In this document: positions 6,873 through 13,459 of the stretch, piece by piece
Numbering within the stretch: the stretch's first letter is position 1
Layout: each line of letters begins with the position of its first letter
Origin: Methanothermobacter sp049720995
GTDB lineage: Archaea > Methanobacteriota > Methanobacteria > Methanobacteriales > Methanothermobacteraceae
Reading direction: 5' to 3'
DNA length: 17,983 bases
NCBI RefSeq assembly: GCF_049720995.1
Contig: NZ_JBNASF010000029.1
Span: 1-17,983 of the forward strand
Notes under the pieces: model-generated
Databases searched by the model: none
What the model was told of the DNA's origin: nothing
Seen by the model: only the letters and a program-made list of their open reading frames with translations
Position numbers and translations under genes: made by a program

Positions 6873-7771
6873 TGTATCACACCGTACTTTTTTCTGTGAG
6901 CTCCGTCAAGGTATATGATGAATCCTGATACGTTGTGGGGCTCCCCGGCGTATGCTCCCGTGAATAGAACATGGTCAACAGATACCGGAGCCTCCTCAAA
7001 ATTTCCTGACGGTATTATGAAGGTTTCGAGGCCCACATGCGGACAGGAGGTTTTTCCCTCCAGTCTGCAGAGGTAGCAGGACCCATCGTGACTCTCGTGG
7101 TAGTAGCCATTTATGAGGCAGGCGTAGAGGGCGCCGCTGGATCCATGGAGGGTGTAGGGTTCATAGGGACACCTTCTTATCAGGAAAGGACCGGAAGCCC
7201 CCTCATATGCTTCCCTATTCTCTGAAGAAATGTATTCACTGAGGCTCCCACCGTACTCTATTGACGTTTCATTGTGCTGCAACCTCCCCAGAACCCTGAA
7301 GGGCAGGGGATCAGGCAGATCCTCAACAGAAACCCTTACTGTCAGGTTCTCGGTGTGGCGAATTTTCCCTGCCCTGATATCAACGGTGTAGTTAACCTCA
7401 ATACAGAAGGGGTCGTCGGTTGCCCCCTCAACTGAATTCACCCTGCAGCTTAGATTCAGGTTTCTGTGGACAGCGCATAACCTCTCAATGCGCCTCTGTA
7501 TCCCTGCTCTTACATGGGCCCTGGCATCCAGGTCTGGGGGAAGTGTACCGTTTATGGCCTCCTTTGCAGTTTCATTTAGCACTTCCCTTGTTACCACCGG
7601 GATACTGTCCCTGATATCCCATAGGGCCCCTGTCATACTCTCAGATAGTGCCCTATCAGCAGTCCTTTCCACTGATGAATCATCGATGCTGAGTATCATC
7701 AGGGCGAGTATCATGGCCGGAACCATGAGAAGAAGACTGATACCTGCCATCACATAACCTCCGTCATCCAT
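6869..7771 (-). CDS. Cys-rich membrane-anchored pilin-like protein (first of pair)
   Basis: A 300-residue protein of unknown function. The N-terminus MDDGGYVMAGISLLLMVPAM begins a single hydrophobic segment (about 6-28), then an amphipathic region and a large polar domain with eight cysteines, three of them in SCYLC and SCP near residues 230-245. N-glycosylation sequons are present (for example NGT, NLS, NET). The short acidic lead-in DDGG before the hydrophobic stretch recalls pilin-like or TadE/TadG-like exported proteins, but this is an inference. ATG at 7771 follows GGTGAT by three bases. It is the first gene of a two-gene leftward operon transcribed from the AT-rich region at 7772-8045. 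Confidence 0.72.
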   Translation of the reverse strand: MDDGGYVMAGISLLLMVPAMILALMILSIDDSSVERTADRALSESMTGALWDIRDSIPVVTREVLNETAKEAINGTLPPDLDARAHVRAGIQRRIERLCAVHRNLNLSCRVNSVEGATDDPFCIEVNYTVDIRAGKIRHTENLTVRVSVEDLPDPLPFRVLGRLQHNETSIEYGGSLSEYISSENREAYEGASGPFLIRRCPYEPYTLHGSSGALYACLINGYYHESHDGSCYLCRLEGKTSCPHVGLETFIIPSGNFEEAPVSVDHVLFTGAYAGEPHNVSGFIIYLDGAHRKKYGVIQ

Positions 7772-8045
7772 TGTATCACCAGATTAAAATTAATTATTAC
7801 TAACATAAAAATATTACTAAAATGATATTAAGTTAATATTAACAGTTCCGGTGCTTTAATGGCGACCTAAACCATTTAGAGGAGAAAAAAAGGTCAGATT
7901 ATTCCATGGATCAACTCAGAGGTAATAAGAATCTTTATTACTCCAATGGGAGCACAAGGGATTTAAATATCCCGGGACCATATGATTTAATTATAATGAA
8001 TCAAGATAGATAATGAAAACTGATTACATTTATGGAGGTCACATC
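7772..8045. promoter_or_regulatory. Divergent intergenic region with AT-rich repeats and palindromes
   Basis: This is the longest non-coding stretch of the window (274 bp). It holds a repeated ATTACTAA (7796-7803 and 7813-7820), a perfect 12-bp palindrome GTTAATATTAAC (7832-7843) and a hairpin-like GTAATAA/TTATTAC pair (7922-7928 and 7935-7941). TATA candidates are TTTAAATA at 7962-7969 and ATTTAATTATAA near 7984-7996 for the rightward genes, and T/A-rich boxes near 7805-7815 for the leftward pair. The palindromes could be operators. No coding frame is convincing here. Confidence 0.5.
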
Positions 8046-8444
8046 ATGACAGAAACCGTTAGGACATGGCGCCACATACCCCAGCGCTACAATCTTATAG
8101 GTTCAAAATGTCTCCAGTGCGGGAATGTTTTCTTCCCAAGCAGAATAATATGCCCTGAATGCAGGCGTAAAGGCAAGCTTGAGGACCTAAAATTCAGCGG
8201 GAGGGGAAAGATACACAGTTACTCCGTGATAAACACCCCAACCGATGAGTTCAAGGATATAGCCCCCTATGTGGTGGCCATAGTTGAACTGGAGGAAGGC
8301 GCTAAGATAACAAGCCAGATTGTTGACTGCGACCCTGATTCAATAGAGATAGGCGACGAGGTCGAAATGGTGTTCCGCAAGGTGAGAGAAGAGGGTGAAG
8401 ATGGAGTGATATCCTATGGATTCAAATTCAGGCCGAAAAACTAA
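8046..8444 (+). CDS. DUF35 Zn-ribbon/OB-fold protein
   Basis: A 132-residue protein with an N-terminal rubredoxin-like zinc ribbon (C22, C25, C36, C39 in KCLQCG and ICPEC) followed by an OB fold (about 50-130, GRGKIHSYSVINTPTDEF, then VVAIVELEEGAKITSQIVDC). This is the usual DUF35 arrangement. In archaea DUF35 proteins bridge acetoacetyl-CoA thiolase and HMG-CoA synthase and bind CoA substrates; neither partner is encoded nearby. The ATG at 8046 has GGAGGT six bases upstream (8034-8039), so it is preferred to the in-frame ATG at 8013. The end of the gene overlaps the start of the chelatase gene by 29 bp, implying a common transcript. Confidence 0.88.
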   Translation: MTETVRTWRHIPQRYNLIGSKCLQCGNVFFPSRIICPECRRKGKLEDLKFSGRGKIHSYSVINTPTDEFKDIAPYVVAIVELEEGAKITSQIVDCDPDSIEIGDEVEMVFRKVREEGEDGVISYGFKFRPKN

Positions 8445-8850
8445 GATAGGTGTTCTTCTTGTTGGGCATGGAAGCCGCCTGCCCTACGGTGAGGAGGTCA
8501 TAAACGGTATAGCAGATATCTACAGAAGGGAGGTTGACCATCCCGTTGCAGTGGGATTCATGAACATATCCAGGCCATCAATACCAGAGGCAATAAATGA
8601 ACTTGCCGCGATGGGCGTTGAAAAGATCATTGTTACCCCGGTCTTCCTGGCCCATGGAGTCCACACAAAACACGACATACCACACATTCTGGGCCTTGAT
8701 AATGGCACTGAGCATCACCACCATCACCATGAACATGAGCATGAGGAATTTGAGTTCGATGGTGAGATAGTCTACACCGAGCCCCTCGGGGCAGATCCAC
8801 GGATTGCTGAGATAATCAGTGACAGGGTTAAATCAGCCATTAAGGTTTAA
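8416..8850 (+). CDS. cfbA: Small sirohydrochlorin cobalt/nickel chelatase (CbiX-S / CfbA)
   Basis: Inserts Co2+ (cobamide route) or Ni2+ (coenzyme F430 route) into sirohydrochlorin in the cytosol. At 144 residues it is the short, homodimer-forming archaeal form. Catalytic histidines are visible at H18 (VGHGSR) and H80 (TPVFLAHGVH). Between the two halves lies a His/Glu-rich stretch at about 99-110, with six consecutive histidines, as known for some CbiX proteins, possibly a metal store or delivery site. ATG at 8416 follows GGAGTGAT and lies within the end of the DUF35 gene. With the C17-methyltransferase at 2911 it gives two tetrapyrrole genes in this window. Confidence 0.93.
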   Translation: MDSNSGRKTKIGVLLVGHGSRLPYGEEVINGIADIYRREVDHPVAVGFMNISRPSIPEAINELAAMGVEKIIVTPVFLAHGVHTKHDIPHILGLDNGTEHHHHHHEHEHEEFEFDGEIVYTEPLGADPRIAEIISDRVKSAIKV

Positions 8851-8872
8851 ACCCCCAATTTATTTTGATAAA

Positions 8873-9877
8873 ATGCCCCCTGATAGAATATCATCCCTTG
8901 GTGAAAAGAAACTCATCTCAAGGATAATATCAAGATCAGTCTCATTTTTCAAACCTTCAGAGCTCCCTGGTCTTGGAGATGATGCTGCACTCCTTGATAT
9001 AGGGGAGGAGTACCTTGCACTGACCTCAGACCTTTTAATTGAAAGCAGACATTTCCCCCCTAAAATGAACCATCACGACATGGGATGGAAGACAGTTACA
9101 GTTAACATGAGTGACCTGGCTGCAATGGGGGCTGCACCGGAGGGTTTCATACTATCAGTGGCCCTCCCGGACCTTGACCTGGAATCCTTCGACTCCCTCA
9201 TCAGCGGTGTCCTGGAGGCTTGCAGCCACTACGGCGCACCCCTAATTGGGGGGGATACCAATGAGGGGCATGAGATAATAATGGCTGGCACAGCCATAGG
9301 GAGGGTCAGGAAGGAATCTGTGATGATGAAGTCCGGCGCCAGGCCCGGGGACCTCATTGCAGTGACAGGACCCCTTGGACTTGGAGCTGCAGGCACAGAA
9401 CTTCTTCTTTCTGGAGCAGATACTGCTGGATTTGAGGCTGCAGTTGAAAAATCCCTGAGGCCCATTGCAAGGATTGAAGAGGCATCCATAATGGCGGAAT
9501 CCGGGCTTGTGTCTTCAGCCACAGACATAACCGATGGCCTCATAAGTGAACTGGGTGAGCTCATGGATGCCAGCGGTGTGGGGATGAGGATTCACGAGGC
9601 GAGGTTACCTCTACCTCCCCAGGTATCAGAGGCATCATCCCTACTTGGAGTGGATCCACTGGAACTCGCCCTGTACTACGGGGAGGATTTTGAACTTGTT
9701 TTCACAGCACCAGCCGATGCAATGGAGGAGCTCTCCAGCATGATTCAACTGCACATCATAGGCGAGGTCATAGAGTCACCCTCCATTGAAATGGTTGATA
9801 AGCATGGAGATACATATAAACTTCATGTAAGGGGTTATGAACATCTGCGCCCTGACTGCAGTGGGGGTACACCATGA
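8873..9877 (+). CDS. thiL: Thiamine-monophosphate kinase
   Basis: Phosphorylates thiamine monophosphate to thiamine pyrophosphate with ATP. Family motifs are clear: LGEKKLISRI at the N-terminus, GLGDDAALLD (D36, D37), TSDLL (D53), NMSDLAAMGA (D81), GGDTNEG (D128), TDITDG (D218, D221) and YYGEDFEL (E271, D272), in 334-residue numbering. The Asp residues bind the metals. ATG at 8873 is chosen because it gives the standard ThiL N-terminus and a 22-bp gap after cfbA, though no clear ribosome site precedes it. An in-frame GTG at 8819 would add 18 residues that do not look family-like and would overlap cfbA. The stop overlaps the next start as ATGA. Confidence 0.92.
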   Translation: MPPDRISSLGEKKLISRIISRSVSFFKPSELPGLGDDAALLDIGEEYLALTSDLLIESRHFPPKMNHHDMGWKTVTVNMSDLAAMGAAPEGFILSVALPDLDLESFDSLISGVLEACSHYGAPLIGGDTNEGHEIIMAGTAIGRVRKESVMMKSGARPGDLIAVTGPLGLGAAGTELLLSGADTAGFEAAVEKSLRPIARIEEASIMAESGLVSSATDITDGLISELGELMDASGVGMRIHEARLPLPPQVSEASSLLGVDPLELALYYGEDFELVFTAPADAMEELSSMIQLHIIGEVIESPSIEMVDKHGDTYKLHVRGYEHLRPDCSGGTP

Positions 9878-10881
9878 GGAAGGAATCCATGCTCTATGAG
9901 AAGGCGGATGGCAGGTTGAGATGCCTGGTGTGCAGTAGAAAGTGCCTGATACCTGAAGGGGGAAGGGGATACTGTCTCACGCGTGAAAATAGTGATGGTA
10001 AAATCTATTCTCTCAACTATGGGGAGGTGTCCTCAGAGGCGGTTGATCCCATAGAGAAGAAGCCTCTCTTCCACTTTCACCCTGGCAGCCTCGTCTACTC
10101 CCTCGGGAGTGTTGGATGTAACTTCAGATGCAGGTACTGCCAGAACTGGAGCATATCACAGGCACGCATAGACGGCTTCCCCACAAAGTACATCTCACCG
10201 GAGGAGGCTGTTGAAAATGCACTCAGAAGTAACTGCACATCCATCGCCTGGACCTACAATGAACCCACCATGTGGCTTGAATACACCGTGGACTCTGCGG
10301 AACTTGCAAGGGCAGAGGGCCTCAAAACGGTTTATGTTACAAATGGCTACATGAGTGAGGAGGCCCTCAACCTTATAGGACCTTTACTGGACGCTGCAAA
10401 TGTTGATCTCAAGGGAATGTCTGCCCGATTCTATCGTGAGCTCTGCGATGCAAAGCCGGAGCCCGTCCTTGAGAACATCATAGGGATGCATGAGATGGGT
10501 ATCCATATAGAGGTGACCAACCTACTTATACCCGGTTACAATGACTCTGATGATGATATATTGGCCCTTGTGAACTTCATGGTGTCTGAGGTCGGGGTCG
10601 AGGTTCCACTCCACTTCACAAGGTTCTTTCCACATTACAGGATGCAGGATGTGCCCCCAACCGGGGCGGATAGACTTATGAGGGCAAGGGAGCTCGCCCT
10701 TGAGGAGGGCATGAAGTATGTGTACGTGGGGAACCTTCCAGGAACCGATGCTGAGAACACCTACTGTCCGGTGTGCGGTGAGCTACTTATAAAAAGGGAT
10801 GGTTACCTCACAAAAACAGTGGGTCTCAGTGATGGTAGGTGCAGCTCCTGCAGAGCCACTGTCAACGTTGTAATGGATTAA
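9874..10881 (+). CDS. amrS: AmmeMemoRadiSam-type radical SAM enzyme
   Basis: Radical SAM protein of 335 residues, of the PflA-like group called AmrS. The cluster motif is CNFRCRYC (C82, C86, C89). An N-terminal Cys set (C17, C20, C24, C34) and a C-terminal zinc ribbon (C298, C301 and C323, C326) flank the barrel. SAM-binding features include WTYNEPTMW (about 126-134) and VDLKG (about 177-181). The family is defined by co-occurrence with AMMECR1 and Memo proteins; neither gene is adjacent here, and the substrate is unknown. Start overlaps the thiL stop (ATGA), with GGGGGT five bases upstream. A T-rich terminator follows. Confidence 0.9.
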   Translation: MRKESMLYEKADGRLRCLVCSRKCLIPEGGRGYCLTRENSDGKIYSLNYGEVSSEAVDPIEKKPLFHFHPGSLVYSLGSVGCNFRCRYCQNWSISQARIDGFPTKYISPEEAVENALRSNCTSIAWTYNEPTMWLEYTVDSAELARAEGLKTVYVTNGYMSEEALNLIGPLLDAANVDLKGMSARFYRELCDAKPEPVLENIIGMHEMGIHIEVTNLLIPGYNDSDDDILALVNFMVSEVGVEVPLHFTRFFPHYRMQDVPPTGADRLMRARELALEEGMKYVYVGNLPGTDAENTYCPVCGELLIKRDGYLTKTVGLSDGRCSSCRATVNVVMD

Positions 10882-10935
10882 TATGATTCTGAGCCTCAGG
10901 GCCCGGAGATTCTTGGGAATGGAAGATGTGAATCT

Positions 10936-10959
10936 ATTTTATTTCTTTAAGTGTTTTTT
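10936..10959 (+). terminator. Oligo-T terminator of the rightward cluster
   Basis: A T-rich stretch including TTTTATTTC and a run of six T (10954-10959) lies 55-78 bases after the radical SAM stop, in the convergent gap before the UbiD gene. Archaeal terminators are of this kind. Confidence 0.55.
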
Positions 10960-11009
10960 GTGGCTCTGGGGGTTTCTGTGGCAGGGAGAGTAGAAAACTG
11001 AACCATGTC

Positions 11010-11022
11010 AAAAAATAAATTT
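11010..11022 (-). terminator. Oligo-T terminator of the purE-ubiD operon
   Basis: On the minus strand the sequence downstream of the UbiD stop reads TTTATTTTTT, seen on the plus strand as six A followed by TAAA. It is about 15-25 bases past the stop. Confidence 0.5.
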
Positions 11023-11034
11023 TACGGTGCCCTG

Positions 11035-12306
11035 TCACTCGGACAGGCTTACCCTCTGGAATTTTTCTGCGCCAGCGATGGGCACCGTTGCATCAACACC
11101 CACCTTGGTTGTTGTGCCATCGGGAAGTGCTGCGGGGTCCAGGGATGAGCCCCTTGCCCCGGGGACTATGATGATGTCATCATCACCCTTCACCCTTGTT
11201 GCCACAGCATATTCAATTTCCCCAGGGTCAAAAACGTCTATATCATCGTCCACAACCACCACATGTTTAAGGGATGGATGGGCTGCAAGGGCCGCCATTA
11301 TCACATTCTTTCCATCCCCCTGGCTCTGCTTTTTAATTGAAATCGCTGCATGGAGCCAGCAGCACCCCCCCTCAGTTAGAACAACATTCCTGACGGTGGG
11401 CACGGTATTCTTAACTGCCCTGTATATCCTTGGCTCCTGAGGTAGCCCCTGAAGCAGTCTGTGTTCAAATCCTGCAGGTAGAATCGCATGGTACATTGCA
11501 TCTTCCTTTATATGCATTCTATCAATGGATATGACAGGTTCCTCCCTTACAACATCATAGGTGTCTGTGAGATCAACAAAGGGACCCTCACTTTCCCTTT
11601 CACCACAGAGTATCCGGCCCTCCAGTATTATCTCTGCAGGGGGGACCTCAAGGTCAACTCCAATGCACCTTAAAAGTTCCAGTTTGCCGTTGTGGAAGGT
11701 GTTTGCAACCTCCATCTCATCGGCATCTATGGGTATGGATGTGGTTGTCGCAAGGAGGGTGGCGGGGTCCATACCTATGGCTATTGCTATCTCAAGGTCC
11801 TCACCCATCTCCTCGGCCCGCTGGTGGTAGGTGTAAAGGTGCCTTGGAACTATCCGGACGGCCATTCTATCACTGGATATGACCATCATCCTGTGAATGG
11901 AGGCGTTTCTGACCCCGGTGTCAGGGTCCCTGGCAAATATGACCCCTGCTGTTATATAGGGGCCTCCATCCCTCTGGTAGTGGGTTAAAACAGGGAGTCT
12001 TGAGAGGTCAGCATCCTCGGAACTGTAACCCTTAAGGTCCCTCACAGTTCTGATGGGTGTGGGATTTTCCATTGCATGGACAATGCGCTGGGTTATCTCA
12101 TTCACCTGGCAGTTCAGGGAGAGTGCGATCCTTTCCCTTGTATTGCAGAGGCCGGATATGACGGGTATATCTGATTCCCGTATATTACTCAGTATCACAA
12201 CGTCCCTGGGGTGTCTCCTCAGTATACCTGCAGCCTCAAATCGGGTCGAAACCTCGTCCTCAATTATCACCGGTTCTTCATCGAGCTTATCAAGGAAGTC
12301 TCTCAT
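11035..12306 (-). CDS. UbiD-family decarboxylase
   Basis: A 423-residue member of the UbiD family, prenylated-FMN-dependent (de)carboxylases. Landmarks are LPVLTHYQRDGGPYITAGVI (about 104-123), NASIHRMMV with R139, EGPFVDLTDTYD (about 240-251) and VVVDDDIDVFDPGEIEYAVA (about 350-369). In this family Glu/Asp residues near the EGPF motif act in catalysis; here the usual GE after EGPF reads VD. Methanobacteriales lack ubiquinone and menaquinone, and an archaeal UbiD homologue is the anhydromevalonate-phosphate decarboxylase of the modified mevalonate pathway, so isoprenoid synthesis is a likely role (inferred). ATG at 12306 follows GGTGAT by three bases. The gene lies 10 bp after purE. Confidence 0.9.
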   Translation of the reverse strand: MRDFLDKLDEEPVIIEDEVSTRFEAAGILRRHPRDVVILSNIRESDIPVISGLCNTRERIALSLNCQVNEITQRIVHAMENPTPIRTVRDLKGYSSEDADLSRLPVLTHYQRDGGPYITAGVIFARDPDTGVRNASIHRMMVISSDRMAVRIVPRHLYTYHQRAEEMGEDLEIAIAIGMDPATLLATTTSIPIDADEMEVANTFHNGKLELLRCIGVDLEVPPAEIILEGRILCGERESEGPFVDLTDTYDVVREEPVISIDRMHIKEDAMYHAILPAGFEHRLLQGLPQEPRIYRAVKNTVPTVRNVVLTEGGCCWLHAAISIKKQSQGDGKNVIMAALAAHPSLKHVVVVDDDIDVFDPGEIEYAVATRVKGDDDIIIVPGARGSSLDPAALPDGTTTKVGVDATVPIAGAEKFQRVSLSE

Positions 12307-12316
12307 TTAATCACCA

Positions 12317-13321
12317 TTAGAACTTGACTGAACGGCTTTTTATCCTCTTTATCCTGGACTCAATTTTGCCGTCATATATTCCAAGCATTTCAGCGGCCAG
12401 TATCGCTGCGTTGCCACCGTTCCCGACTCCAACGGTCCCAACCGGGACCCCTGGTGGCATGTTAACCATTGAAAGGAGGGAGTCCCAGCCATTCATTTTT
12501 AGGGGGCAGGGAACACCGATCACGGGTCTGTCACTGAGGGCGACCACGGCACCTGTAACATGGGCGGAGAGTCCGCTTATCGCTATGAAGAGCTTAACGT
12601 TCTCCATCCGCTCAAGGTACCTCTCGAACCTGTCAGGGTACCTTATGGGGGATATGACATTGAGATCATAGCTTATACCCATCCGCTCAAGGAACATCGT
12701 TGTCTTCTTGGCGATTTTCATGTCTGAATAGCTGCCAGGGATCACAGATACCATCGGAGCGTCTTCTTCACCAGGTTCTTCATTTCCCTGTATTTCTGGC
12801 AGCTCAATATCAAGGGGGACGTAGTATGACCCCTCCATGCTGTTGAGGATCTGGCACTCATCCCTGCGGACCTTCTCATAGAAACCCCTTCTGAGTTCAG
12901 AGACCCGTTCCCTAACCTCCGGGTCACCTATACCTATTATCTGGGCAGCCAGTATTGCAGCGTTTTCTCCCCTGTCAACACCAACTGTCGCAACCGGGGC
13001 AGGGAAGGGCATCTGTGAGCATGCGAAAATGGCGTCGAGTCCTCCGAGTTTAACATCAACAGGGACACCTATCACCGGCAGGTGGGTGTTCGCCGATATC
13101 ATCCCGGGAAGGTGGGCAGAGAGTCCAGCTATGCCTATGAATACCTCAACACCCGCATTTATGGACTCGGCGACTATTGCCTTCACCTTTTCATGGGTCC
13201 TGTGGGCTGAGGCAACCCTGAGGTCATAGGGGATCCTGAGTTCTTCAAGGACCTCCATGGCCTTTTCAGCTATCCTGAAATCCGATGCACTTCCAAGGAG
13301 TATCATCACTCTGGGCTTCAT
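12317..13321 (-). CDS. purE: Double-length PurE (5-(carboxyamino)imidazole ribonucleotide mutase), second half degenerate
   Basis: Purine biosynthesis enzyme acting at the AIR/CAIR step. Two PurE domains are fused in 334 residues. Domain 1 (about 1-150) has all motifs: GSASD (10-14), SAHRT (38-42, H40 is the expected catalytic base) and GLSAHLPG (66-73). Domain 2 (about 190-320) keeps GSYSD and GLSAHVTG but reads SPIRYPD in place of SAHRTP, so its active site has lost the His and is probably structural or modified. Double-length PurE is known from Methanobacteriales. ATG at 13321 is preferred over the in-frame GTG at 13333, which lies inside the ribosome site AGGTGA. No PurK gene is nearby. 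UbiD follows after 10 bp. Confidence 0.93.
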   Translation of the reverse strand: MKPRVMILLGSASDFRIAEKAMEVLEELRIPYDLRVASAHRTHEKVKAIVAESINAGVEVFIGIAGLSAHLPGMISANTHLPVIGVPVDVKLGGLDAIFACSQMPFPAPVATVGVDRGENAAILAAQIIGIGDPEVRERVSELRRGFYEKVRRDECQILNSMEGSYYVPLDIELPEIQGNEEPGEEDAPMVSVIPGSYSDMKIAKKTTMFLERMGISYDLNVISPIRYPDRFERYLERMENVKLFIAISGLSAHVTGAVVALSDRPVIGVPCPLKMNGWDSLLSMVNMPPGVPVGTVGVGNGGNAAILAAEMLGIYDGKIESRIKRIKSRSVKF

Positions 13322-13333
13322 TTGGAGATTCAC

Positions 13334-13459
13334 CTTTAAATTTATGTATGGATATTTATTTCAATTAATATTTAATAGGATTCTCCCGACGCGTCTTAAT
13401 AGCTTAATATTTAAGGGTTTTCAACCAATAGAACTTCATAGGTAGGAGAAGGTGTAGGG
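13334..13459. promoter_or_regulatory. Divergent promoters between purE and the glycosyltransferase
   Basis: The 10-bp sequence TTAATATTTA occurs at 13365-13374 and 13404-13413. The second copy fits a TATA box for the rightward glycosyltransferase, with a start about 20-25 bases before the AGGAGAAGGTG ribosome site (13444-13454). The AT-rich block at 13343-13378 would serve purE on the other strand. Confidence 0.4.

Noticed and set aside
7958..7973. GGGATTTAAATATCCC as an operator palindrome
   Set aside because: Only the outer five bases pair exactly; the centre is better explained as a TATA box.
8013..8045. 11-residue N-terminal extension of the DUF35 protein
   Set aside because: GGAGGT lies inside the proposed extension, placed correctly for the ATG at 8046.
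8719..8736. His-tag from a vector
   Set aside because: The six His codons are inside a natural CfbA/CbiX frame with further His/Glu around them, as known for this family.
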